Assembly: GCF_011068285.1 (NCBI RefSeq)
Contig: NZ_CP049616.1
Location: forward strand, 3,368,001 to 3,432,000
DNA: 64,000 bases
Reading direction: 5' to 3'
Source of the DNA: Flagellimonas oceani
GTDB lineage: Bacteria > Bacteroidota > Bacteroidia > Flavobacteriales > Flavobacteriaceae
Each line of letters starts with the position of its first letter. Position 1 is the stretch's first letter. Shown piece by piece: positions 46,058 through 53,631 of the stretch. The position numbers and the translations under genes were made by a program. The notes under the pieces are model-generated. The model had not been told where the DNA came from. It did not search any database and was given only the letters and a program-made list of their open reading frames with translations.

Positions 46058-46112
46058 AGGGGGTATTACTATAAAATTCTTAAATAATTCTTCTAATAAT
46101 CCTATTTTGAGA

Positions 46113-49100
46113 CTATCCCACGATATTCACAATCCTTCCGGGCACCACAATGACCTTGTTGGGAGTTCTGCCCTGCAACTGTTCCTTGGTTTTCTCGTGG
46201 GCCATAACGGCAGCCTCGATTTCATCCTTGCTCATATCCAAAGGCAGCTCCAATTTGAAGCGCATTTTTCCATTAAAGGATATGGGGTATTCCTTGCTGC
46301 TTTCCACCAAGTACTTCTCCTCAAATTTAGGGAAAGGTGCTTCGGCAATGGACTCTGAATGCCCCAAACGACTCCAAAGCTCCTCGGCAATGTGAGGTGC
46401 ATAAGGCGACACTAAAATGGCCAACGGTTCCAAAATGGCCTTGCTGGTGCATTTTTGAGCTGTCAACTCGTTGACACAAATCATAAAGGTGGACACCGAA
46501 GTATTGAACGAGAAGTTCTCGATATCCTCTTCCACTTTTTTGATAGTCTTGTGCAGGGTTTTTAGGTTTTCGGCGGTGGGTTCAGCTTCAGTGACGCTTC
46601 GACTACGCTCAGCGTCCGAATCGATGAAGGGGGAATAGAGTTTCCAAAGTTTCTTTAGGAAGGAATGTACGCCCGTGATTCCCGCCGTGTTCCAAGGCTT
46701 GGATTGCTCTAAGGGTCCCAAGAACATTTCGTACAAACGCAAAGAATCTGCTCCGTACTCCTCACAAATGGCATCGGGGTTGACAACATTGTATTTGGAT
46801 TTAGACATTTTTTCCACTTCGGAATAAGTTCTAAAATCTCTAGACTTCTCCTTGAAAAGCTCAGTAAACATTCCTTTGTACCAAAATCCACCAGGCACCA
46901 CAAAAATTGAATCCTTGTAGGTAGGGTTATCCTTCAAATATTCATCTATATGAAGAACCCCACCTTCAACTTGATTTACATCAAATCTATGAGGAATAAT
47001 TTCGTTAAAAGGAACTGCTAGGCTACCTTTTTTATAATCATTTACATATTCATAGTCTGAACTAAAAAACACATACTTCACATCTTGAGTATAATGTTGA
47101 TATTGTCCAAGCTGACCATTCTCCCCTTCTTTTAAAAGAAAAATATTATTTGAAGCTCTTTCACCTTCAAAACCGCTTTCCGATTTGTAACCCGTTACAT
47201 ATGCAAACTCAGACGTCCCCGTAATCATCCCTTGGTTGATCAACTTTTGGGCAAATTCGTCTTTGGGCACATACCCCATATCAAACATAAACTTCTGCCA
47301 AAAGCGGGAATACAGCAAGTGGCCCGTAGCGTGCTCGCTACCTCCGATATACAAGTCTACATCTTGCCAATAGTTGATGGCCTCAGGGGAGAAAATAGCG
47401 TCATCGTTCCGTGGATCCATATACCTATTAAAGTATTGGGAACTTCCCGCCCAACCGGGCATTGTATTCAACTCCAAAGGAAATACATTCTCATTATCGA
47501 TTAGCTCATTGCTAACTACTTCCGCCTTGAGGCGGTCCCATGCCCATTCCGTAGCGTTGCCCAATGGTGGCTCGCCCGTTTCGGTAGGAAGGTATTTTTC
47601 CACTTCGGGCAATTGCAAGGGCAAATGCTCTACATCGATCATCTGCGGCATACCATCCACATAATACACGGGGAAGGGTTCTCCCCAATACCGCTGACGG
47701 CTAAATACGGCGTCACGTAGTCGGTAATTCACTTTGCCTTCGCCGTGCCCGATCCTTTCCAATTCAGCGATGATTTTCTTCATCGCCTTTTTATACGGCA
47801 ATCCGTTTAGAAAATCAGAATTGGCAATGATGGTATTTTCCTTGTCGGCAAACGCCTCTTCGGAAATATCTACCCCTTCAAAAATGTTTGGAATAGGTAT
47901 TTGATAGTGCGTTGCAAAGTCATGATCGCGTTGGTCGCCACAGGGTACGGCCATAACCGCTCCCGTTCCGTAACTGGCCAACACGTAGTCACCAATCCAA
48001 ATAGGAATGGGCTCTTTGGTGAACGGATGCTCTGCATAAGCTCCCGTAAATACTCCTGAAATGGTTTTTACATCCGCCATACGGTCACGCTCGGAACGTT
48101 TTGCCGTAGCTTCCACGTAAGCATCGACCTCAGCTTTTTGTTCTGGCGTAGTGATTTTGGCCACCAACTCGTGCTCCGGGGCCAAGGTCATAAAACTTAC
48201 CCCGAAAATGGTGTCGGGACGGGTGGTGAAGACTTCTATAAAAAGTGATGAGTTTTGAGTTTTGAGTTCAGAGTTTTCACTCTCGCTCACTCTTAACTTT
48301 TCACTCATAACTCTAAACTTAACAGTGGCCCCAACAGATCGTCCAATCCAGTTGGTCTGGGAATCCTTTAAAGGTTGTGGCCAATCAATTTTGTCCAATC
48401 CGTCCAATAAGCGCTGGGCATAAGCGGTGATGCGCATACTCCATTGCGTCATTTTTTTACGCACCACGGGATGACCTCCACGCTCGGAAACACCGTTCAC
48501 GATTTCATCATTGGCCAAAACGGTTCCCAAGGCGGGACACCAGTTCACTTCGGTGTCGGCCAAATAGGTCAGTCTGTATTTTAAAAGGATTTTTTGCTTT
48601 TCCTTATCGGAGTAGCCATTCCAAGTTGCGGCATCAAAAGTTGGAGTATCATCATCACAAGCAGCTTCAACATTGGCATTTCCTTCTACTTCAAAAATGG
48701 AAATCAAACTGGAGATGTTTTCTGCTTTGTCGGATTTCTGGTTGTACCACGCATTGAACAATTGGATAAAAATCCATTGCGTCCATTTATAATATTGCGG
48801 GTTGGAAGTACGCACTTCGCGGCTCCAATCAAAAGAAAAACCGAGCTGATCTAACTGCTCACGGTATCTGTTGATGTTGTTTTCCGTGGTTATGGCGGGA
48901 TGCTGCCCTGTTTGAATCGCATACTGCTCCGCTGGCAACCCAAAGGAATCGTAGCCCATGGGATGCAACACATTGAATCCTTTATGTCTTTTGTAACGCG
49001 AATAGATGTCCGTGGCAATATACCCCAATGGGTGCCCTACGTGCAAGCCTGCCCCTGATGGGTAAGGGAACATCGACAATGCATAAAATTTAGGTTTTTC

Positions 49101-49184
49101 GGAATCGTTGGATGCCTTAAACGTTTCATTTTCTGCCCAATACTTCTGCCATTTGGCCTCAATCTCGCGGAAATCGTAATTCAT
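46113..49184 (-). CDS. leuS: Leucine-tRNA ligase with repeat-derived insertions
   Basis: 1023 residues, long for the family (usually about 860-960). Class-I motifs: HVGH in GAGLHVGHPLG near residue 50 and KMSKS in EVEKMSKSKYN; TTRPDTIFGVSF begins the CP1 editing domain. Three unusual parts: about residues 289-314 (VMSEKLRVSESENSELKTQN) read from a 7-base-periodic inverted repeat; an AT-rich block at about 655-771; and residues ~855-863 (ERSRSVTEAE) read from a palindromic element. All are in frame, so the enzyme should be made. Charges tRNA-Leu and edits mischarged tRNA. Confidence 0.95.
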   Translation of the reverse strand: MNYDFREIEAKWQKYWAENETFKASNDSEKPKFYALSMFPYPSGAGLHVGHPLGYIATDIYSRYKRHKGFNVLHPMGYDSFGLPAEQYAIQTGQHPAITTENNINRYREQLDQLGFSFDWSREVRTSNPQYYKWTQWIFIQLFNAWYNQKSDKAENISSLISIFEVEGNANVEAACDDDTPTFDAATWNGYSDKEKQKILLKYRLTYLADTEVNWCPALGTVLANDEIVNGVSERGGHPVVRKKMTQWSMRITAYAQRLLDGLDKIDWPQPLKDSQTNWIGRSVGATVKFRVMSEKLRVSESENSELKTQNSSLFIEVFTTRPDTIFGVSFMTLAPEHELVAKITTPEQKAEVDAYVEATAKRSERDRMADVKTISGVFTGAYAEHPFTKEPIPIWIGDYVLASYGTGAVMAVPCGDQRDHDFATHYQIPIPNIFEGVDISEEAFADKENTIIANSDFLNGLPYKKAMKKIIAELERIGHGEGKVNYRLRDAVFSRQRYWGEPFPVYYVDGMPQMIDVEHLPLQLPEVEKYLPTETGEPPLGNATEWAWDRLKAEVVSNELIDNENVFPLELNTMPGWAGSSQYFNRYMDPRNDDAIFSPEAINYWQDVDLYIGGSEHATGHLLYSRFWQKFMFDMGYVPKDEFAQKLINQGMITGTSEFAYVTGYKSESGFEGERASNNIFLLKEGENGQLGQYQHYTQDVKYVFFSSDYEYVNDYKKGSLAVPFNEIIPHRFDVNQVEGGVLHIDEYLKDNPTYKDSIFVVPGGFWYKGMFTELFKEKSRDFRTYSEVEKMSKSKYNVVNPDAICEEYGADSLRLYEMFLGPLEQSKPWNTAGITGVHSFLKKLWKLYSPFIDSDAERSRSVTEAEPTAENLKTLHKTIKKVEEDIENFSFNTSVSTFMICVNELTAQKCTSKAILEPLAILVSPYAPHIAEELWSRLGHSESIAEAPFPKFEEKYLVESSKEYPISFNGKMRFKLELPLDMSKDEIEAAVMAHEKTKEQLQGRTPNKVIVVPGRIVNIVG
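46593..46616. repeat. Palindromic element inside leuS
   Basis: GACGCT (46593-46598) and AGCGTC (46611-46616) flank TCGACTACGCTC. The 14-base core TTCGACTACGCTCA (46598-46611) differs by one base from the core at 53562-53575 in the intergenic repeat block. Adds residues near the C-terminal part of LeuRS without breaking the frame. Confidence 0.8.
48248..48318. repeat. Heptad inverted-repeat element inside leuS
   Basis: The left half reads GAGTTTT GAGTTTT GAGTTCA GAGTTTT; the right half carries ACT every seven bases (CACTCTC, GCTCACT, CTTAACT, TTTCACT, CATAACT, CTAAACT), i.e. similar units on the other strand. The whole forms a long imperfect hairpin of about 70 bases. It codes for ~24 extra residues at the edge of the CP1 editing domain. 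I recall similar sequences scattered between genes of flavobacteria; copy number in this genome is unknown. Confidence 0.72.
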
Positions 49185-49209
49185 TGTTAATCTTGTTCAA
49201 TTTCGTGTG

Positions 49210-49239
49210 CAAAAATAGGTTTAATCCCCTAAATACAAT
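49210..49239 (-). promoter_or_regulatory. leuS promoter
   Basis: On the minus strand ATTG (49239-49236), 18 bases, then TATTTTTG (49217-49210), matching the Bacteroidota TTTG / TAnnTTTG layout, 25 bases before the leuS ATG. Confidence 0.6.
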
Positions 49240-49273
49240 TTACTTTTCTATTTTTACATACTGATTCTACTAT

Positions 49274-50152
49274 ATGAGCCAATATATTGAACGATATCAG
49301 CGTCGAAAACTGATTTCCTCCTACTTTTCCGTGGCTTTGAGCATTGCCTTAGTCCTGTTTCTTTTGGGTGTTTTGGGCCTTTTGGTGCTCAATACAAAAA
49401 AATTGGCGGATCACTTTAAGGAGCAGATCACCATTTCGGTGTTTTTGAAGGACAGTGCCAAACCTGTGGAAATAGATCAGTTGCAGAAAAGCTTGATGCT
49501 TGCCGAATACACCAAATCAGCCGAATATATTTCCAAAGAAGATGCCGCGGAACAATACAGCGAGGACATTGGTGAAAATTTTGAGGAGTTCTTGGGCTAC
49601 AATCCCCTAAAAAATTCCATTGACGTAAACCTGAAGGCCGATTTCGTTTCCCCACAACAAATTGATGAGATTGCAGAAGAACTTGCGGCCAAAGCCTACG
49701 TGGACGAAGTAAGTTACGACAAACCGTTGATTTCCCTGCTCAATAACAATGCTCGAAAAATCAGTCTTTGGATATTGGTGGCCAGTGCCGTTTTTACGGT
49801 CATCGCCGTTTTGCTGATCAACAGTTCCATTCGATTGTCCATTTATTCCAAACGATTCATCATCAAAACCATGCAAATGGTGGGCGCCACCAAAACCTTT
49901 ATCCGAAGGCCATTTATTTGGACGAACATTAAACTGGGGATGGCCGGAGCCTTTGTCGCCTTGATCGGGCTAGGGGTTTTGGTATATTATATCAATAAGA
50001 ATTTCCCCGAACTCAATCTTTTGCAAGATTATATGGTACTTATCATTTTGTTTGTTGGTGTCTTTGGTCTGGGCGTCATCATTTCTTGGGCCAGCACCCA
50101 TTTTGCAACACAACGTTTCTTAAACCTGAGAACGGACGATCTTTATTATTAA
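49274..50152 (+). CDS. ftsX: Cell-division permease-like protein FtsX
   Basis: 292 residues. N-terminal membrane helix (VALSIALVLFLLGVLGLLVL), a periplasmic ~130-residue domain (KEQITISVFLKDSAKPVEIDQ, MLAEYTKSAEYISKEDAAE) and three C-terminal helices, the FtsX order. With FtsE it transmits ATP hydrolysis to peptidoglycan hydrolases at the septum. ftsE is not beside it here. First gene of a conserved ftsX-DUF3098-uppP-truB set. Confidence 0.92.
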   Translation: MSQYIERYQRRKLISSYFSVALSIALVLFLLGVLGLLVLNTKKLADHFKEQITISVFLKDSAKPVEIDQLQKSLMLAEYTKSAEYISKEDAAEQYSEDIGENFEEFLGYNPLKNSIDVNLKADFVSPQQIDEIAEELAAKAYVDEVSYDKPLISLLNNNARKISLWILVASAVFTVIAVLLINSSIRLSIYSKRFIIKTMQMVGATKTFIRRPFIWTNIKLGMAGAFVALIGLGVLVYYINKNFPELNLLQDYMVLIILFVGVFGLGVIISWASTHFATQRFLNLRTDDLYY

Positions 50153-50157
50153 CTTTG
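50150..50157 (+). promoter_or_regulatory. -7 box before DUF3098 gene (leaderless?)
   Basis: TAACTTTG, a perfect TAnnTTTG, 4 bases before the ATG at 50162, so any transcript begun here would start at about the ATG. No clear -33 box. Lies over the ftsX stop codon. Confidence 0.45.
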
Positions 50158-50161
50158 CGAT

Positions 50162-50428
50162 ATGAGCAAGAAAAACGACAACGGCAAAAAACCACCCAAA
50201 GAGTTTGTTTTCCAAAAGAAAAACTACCTCTTCCTATTTATAGGCATTGCCTTTATAGCCCTTGGATATATTTTGATGAGCGGCGGTGGAAGCGACGACC
50301 CCGAAGTGTTCAATCCCGAGATATACAATTTTAGAAGAATTCGCCTTGCGCCTACCTTGATTCTTATTGGCCTTGGCATTCAAGTATATGCGATTTTGTT
50401 GAATCCGAACAAGAAAAACAAGGAATAA
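50162..50428 (+). CDS. DUF3098 membrane protein
   Basis: 88 residues: a basic N-terminus, two membrane helices (LFLFIGIAFIALGYILMSGG and APTLILIGLGIQVYAILLNP) and the family's DDPEVFNPEIYNFRRIRLAPTLI block. Function unknown. Adjacent to ftsX (9 bases) and uppP (no gap), which suggests an envelope or cell-wall role, by position only. Confidence 0.88.
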   Translation: MSKKNDNGKKPPKEFVFQKKNYLFLFIGIAFIALGYILMSGGGSDDPEVFNPEIYNFRRIRLAPTLILIGLGIQVYAILLNPNKKNKE

Positions 50429-51223
50429 TTGGAATTGATCGATGCCATCATCCTTGGAATCATTCAAGGATTGACCGAATTTTTACCTGTATCCTCCAGC
50501 GGTCACTTAGAATTGGGAAAAGCTATTTTGGGAGCGCAGGCCGTTCCGGAAGAAAGCCTTTTGTTTACCGTGGTATTGCACTTTGCAACTGCCTTGAGCA
50601 CCTTGGTGGTGTTCCGCAAAGATGTTTTTGACATATTGAAAGGGCTGTTCCAGTTCAAATGGAATGAAGAAACCAAATTTTCTTTAAAAATCATCATTTC
50701 TATGATTCCCGCTGCGTTGGTGGGATTGTTTCTCGAAGATTTTATCGAAGTCTTTTTTGATGGCGCCATCGTCATCGTTGGGATCATGCTGGTGATCACC
50801 GCATTTTTACTGTATTTGGCAGATTTGGCGAAGACCACCGACAAAAATGTATCCTTTCGTAGTGCTTTTGCCATTGGAATGGCACAGGCCGTGGCCATAC
50901 TCCCAGGAATTTCCCGAAGTGGTGCGACGATTTCTGCTGCGGTGCTTTTGGGCGTTGACAAAACCAAATCGGCCCGGTTTTCCTTTTTGATGGTGGTTCC
51001 GTTGATTTTGGGAAAAGTCGCCAAAGATTTGATGGGTGGCGATATTGCTTTTCAGGGCGACCAGGCCGTAGCCATGGGCGCAGGTTTTGTGGCTGCATTT
51101 CTTGCAGGCCTTGCAGCTTGTACTTGGATGATCAAACTGGTACGCCAAAGCAAACTTACCTATTTTGCCATTTACTGTTTGATTGTGGGCCTCATTGCCA
51201 TCGCGTGGAGCATTTGGGGATAG
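50429..51223 (+). CDS. uppP: Undecaprenyl-diphosphate phosphatase
   Basis: 264 residues from a TTG codon that directly follows the preceding TAA. ELIDAIILGIIQGLTEFLPVSSSGHLELG needs this start because the family N-terminus is this segment and no in-frame ATG is near. Catalytic motifs are (E/Q)GLTEFLPVSSSGH near residue 14 and PGISRSGAT near residue 159. Eight helices. Recycles undecaprenyl pyrophosphate to the carrier lipid for peptidoglycan and O-antigen; also gives bacitracin tolerance. Confidence 0.93.
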   Translation: MELIDAIILGIIQGLTEFLPVSSSGHLELGKAILGAQAVPEESLLFTVVLHFATALSTLVVFRKDVFDILKGLFQFKWNEETKFSLKIIISMIPAALVGLFLEDFIEVFFDGAIVIVGIMLVITAFLLYLADLAKTTDKNVSFRSAFAIGMAQAVAILPGISRSGATISAAVLLGVDKTKSARFSFLMVVPLILGKVAKDLMGGDIAFQGDQAVAMGAGFVAAFLAGLAACTWMIKLVRQSKLTYFAIYCLIVGLIAIAWSIWG

Positions 51224-51253
51224 ATCAGTATATTTGTCCAAAACCCCAAGCTT

Positions 51254-51958
51254 TTGAACTCCAAAGAAGATTTTTTGAACGGTCAGATTTTATTGATCGA
51301 CAAACCTCTGGAATGGACTTCGTTCCAAGCAGTGAATGCCCTCAAGTGGGCCATACGTAAAAAATTCAGCCTTAAAAAGATAAAAATTGGTCACGCAGGC
51401 ACCTTGGACCCCTTGGCCACAGGTCTGTTGATTATCTGTACGGGAAAATTCACCAAAAAAATCCCGGAGCTTCAAGGACAGGTCAAGGAATACACGGGAA
51501 CTTTTACACTTGGTGCCACCACACCGTCCTACGATTTAGAAACCGAAGTAAACGAGACCTTTCCGACCGAACATCTATCTGATGACCAGATAAAGGCAGC
51601 CACATCAAAATTCTTGGGGGAAATAGATCAAGTACCGCCCATCTTTTCTGCCCTAAAAAAGGATGGCAAACGATTGTACGAACTTGCCCGCGAAGGAAAG
51701 CAAGTCGAAATAAAATCACGCAAAATAGAAATTCTTGAGTTTGAGATTACCCGAATAGAACTCCCCGAAGTGGATTTCAGGGTGGTGTGCAGCAAAGGGA
51801 CCTATATCCGTTCCTTGGCGCACGATTTTGGCAAAGCTTTGGACTGTGGAGCCCATTTATCCAACCTCAGAAGAACCAAAATAGGTGATTTCAACGTAAA
51901 TAATGCTACAAGCCCCAATGTTTTCAAGGAAAATCTTGAAGTAAACGCTTCAACCTAA
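51254..51958 (+). CDS. truB: tRNA pseudouridine-55 synthase
   Basis: 234 residues from a TTG start (NSKEDFLNGQILLIDKPLEWTSFQAVNALKW). The catalytic Asp52 is in GHAGTLDPLATGLL; PPIFSALKKDGKRLYELAREG and VVCSKGTYIRSLAHDFGKAL are the other TruB blocks. Makes pseudouridine 55 in tRNA T-loops. Short C-terminal part, as usual in Bacteroidota. It carries a TATATTTG sequence 18 bases upstream but the -33 spacing is poor. Confidence 0.94.
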   Translation: MNSKEDFLNGQILLIDKPLEWTSFQAVNALKWAIRKKFSLKKIKIGHAGTLDPLATGLLIICTGKFTKKIPELQGQVKEYTGTFTLGATTPSYDLETEVNETFPTEHLSDDQIKAATSKFLGEIDQVPPIFSALKKDGKRLYELAREGKQVEIKSRKIEILEFEITRIELPEVDFRVVCSKGTYIRSLAHDFGKALDCGAHLSNLRRTKIGDFNVNNATSPNVFKENLEVNAST

Positions 51959-52002
51959 AGATTGGGAAAATATTTTTGCAAAAAAGCGGTTATAATAAAA
52001 CC

Positions 52003-52722
52003 ATGAACTTAAACAAGAGCCAGTTATCACTTTTGATCACTTTCTTCGCTATGTCCATAGTGATATTATTGCTATTCAATATTCACTTAGGCGGCATACA
52101 AGAGGAAGAGTATGTCGTTGAAATGAGCTTGGCCGATGAGGATATAGAGCAACTTCTTGAAGAGGAGGAGCAACGACTGGAAGAAATGCAAGCTGCCAAC
52201 GACCCCATTAAAAGCCATATGGCCTTGAACGAAACTGCAAAACCCAGCGTTGGCAATCCCGAGCCTTTAAAAACCTTGGAAGAACTAATTGAAGAAAGAG
52301 CCCTTAGCAGTGAAACGGGCGAATATGCAGACAATTCGGGTTTTGAGGAACAGTTAAAACAGCTAAAGGCCCAACGTGACGAGAAAAAAGAAAAATTGGG
52401 CGAACGCGATGCACAAAAAGAGGAGTTTACCAATTACCTGAAGGATAGACGTACTTCCATCTCCTATTCCTTGGTAGAACGAAACGCATATTACCTCCCC
52501 CCGCCCATTTATACTTGTATAGAAGGTGGTAAAGTGGTGATAAACATAACCGTGGACAATAATGGCTATGTTACCGAGGCTTCCTTTAACGATAAAAGTT
52601 CGGGGACCAGTAATGGTTGTTTAGTGGACAATGCGATTGCTTATGCCTTGAAGGCACGCTTTAGTCCAGATTCTCAAAATTCACAGATCGGAACAATTAC
52701 ATACCTATTTCAAAGCAAGTAG
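52003..52722 (+). CDS. TonB-like C-terminal-domain protein
   Basis: 239 residues from ATG 52003: one N-terminal membrane helix (SLLITFFAMSIVILLLFNIHLGG), a long acidic coiled-coil-like stretch (DIEQLLEEEEQRLEEMQAAN and on to residue ~150), and a TonB-type C-terminal domain (CIEGGKVVINITVDNNGYVTEASFND to FSPDSQNSQIGTITYLF). Proline-rich spacer of classic TonB is absent. It may energise an outer-membrane transporter or act as an envelope linker. Last 18 bases overlap the convergent thioredoxin-like gene. Confidence 0.75.
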   Translation: MNLNKSQLSLLITFFAMSIVILLLFNIHLGGIQEEEYVVEMSLADEDIEQLLEEEEQRLEEMQAANDPIKSHMALNETAKPSVGNPEPLKTLEELIEERALSSETGEYADNSGFEEQLKQLKAQRDEKKEKLGERDAQKEEFTNYLKDRRTSISYSLVERNAYYLPPPIYTCIEGGKVVINITVDNNGYVTEASFNDKSSGTSNGCLVDNAIAYALKARFSPDSQNSQIGTITYLFQSK

Positions 52723-53325
52723 TTCCACTATATCTTCCAGAATATTTTGTCCCTTGTTCTTATTGTACCAAACCTGAAGTTCTTGTTTGAACTCATCACT
52801 TAATTTACCGTGCTCCCATTTGTAGTCCTCAACCATTAGTGTGGCAATGCTTGGTCTTGGGCCCCATTCGCCTATGATCTCATTCTTGGCTTTATCCAAA
52901 ACAATCAATTTGGGAATGGAACGGGCGCCATTGGTGAGGAAAGCATCCATTAAATCGAGACTCTCGTCACGCAAAATCACTTTTAGGGAAATATTTGGAC
53001 TTGCTTCGGCAATTTTATTCATAACCGGTAAACTCGCTGCGGCATCCCCACACCAGCTTTCCGTAAGCACAAGAAACACCAATTCCCTATCATAGGATTT
53101 CAGTTTTCGCTCGACTTCTTCGGAGATTTGGAATGTTTTTTCCCAACGCGACATTCGTTTATCCCCCAATTTGGTGTAATTGACATATAGTTCCGATTGA
53201 TTGGGGCCGGTTGAAGCGCCTGTCATGGCCAACTTGGAGACCAACGCACGATACCTTGGATAATCCATAGCCTTTGCTAAGTACCCCTTGACCACTTCCA
53301 ATTTGTTATTCTCAAGTATTTCCAT
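52705..53325 (-). CDS. Thioredoxin-like protein with a single active-site Cys
   Basis: 206 residues. LVFLVLTESWCGDAAASLPVMNKIAEA has the thioredoxin-fold helix start, but the second Cys of CxxC is Ala (WCGDA). The cis-Pro loop SIPKLIVLD follows. Such monothiol forms are common in Bacteroidota; redox or glutathione-linked function is possible, disulfide exchange by the classic route is not. Overlaps the convergent TonB-like gene. No signal peptide. Confidence 0.82.
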   Translation of the reverse strand: MEILENNKLEVVKGYLAKAMDYPRYRALVSKLAMTGASTGPNQSELYVNYTKLGDKRMSRWEKTFQISEEVERKLKSYDRELVFLVLTESWCGDAAASLPVMNKIAEASPNISLKVILRDESLDLMDAFLTNGARSIPKLIVLDKAKNEIIGEWGPRPSIATLMVEDYKWEHGKLSDEFKQELQVWYNKNKGQNILEDIVELLALK

Positions 53326-53631
53326 AATACTATTTTTACAAAAGTAGCACCATGTATTTTATGCTTTGGTGACTTTTGTCATTGGTTGTTTGTTAGATCG
53401 AATCCTTACAAACCATTGTTGGTTTTGAACGCTTCCTAGATGCCAAAAACCGTCAATTCGAGTGAAATTCCTAAGGGATTTTGCCTACCGGCCGGCAAAG
53501 GCAGGTATCGGGAATCGGTTTTGGCTTGAAATCTTGGTTCTCGATACGATTTTTCTTTGGTTTCGACTTCGCTCAACCACCAAAAAATTACTCAAACTGA
53601 CAAATTTGAATCATAAATACCATTTAGATCC
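53326..53631. other. 306-base gene-free gap made of repeat elements
   Basis: No credible gene. It holds AATTCGAGTGAAATTCC/GGGATTT-type sequence near 53456-53480, a CCTACCGGCCGGCAAAGGCAGG palindromic block near 53484-53505, TTCTCGATACGAT near 53538-53551, and the palindrome TTTGGT...ACCACCAAA with the 14-base core TTCGACTTCGCTCA (53562-53575). All look like known-style flavobacterial intergenic repeats stacked together. A sink for short mobile repeats. Confidence 0.6.
53456..53584. repeat. Composite intergenic palindromic repeats
   Basis: Three or more units in tandem: a GAGTGAAATTCC unit, a CCGGCCGG-centred unit, and the hairpin TTTGGT-core-ACCACCAAA whose core matches 13 of 14 bases of the element inside leuS at 46598-46611. 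The unit borders are my reading and are approximate. Confidence 0.6.
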
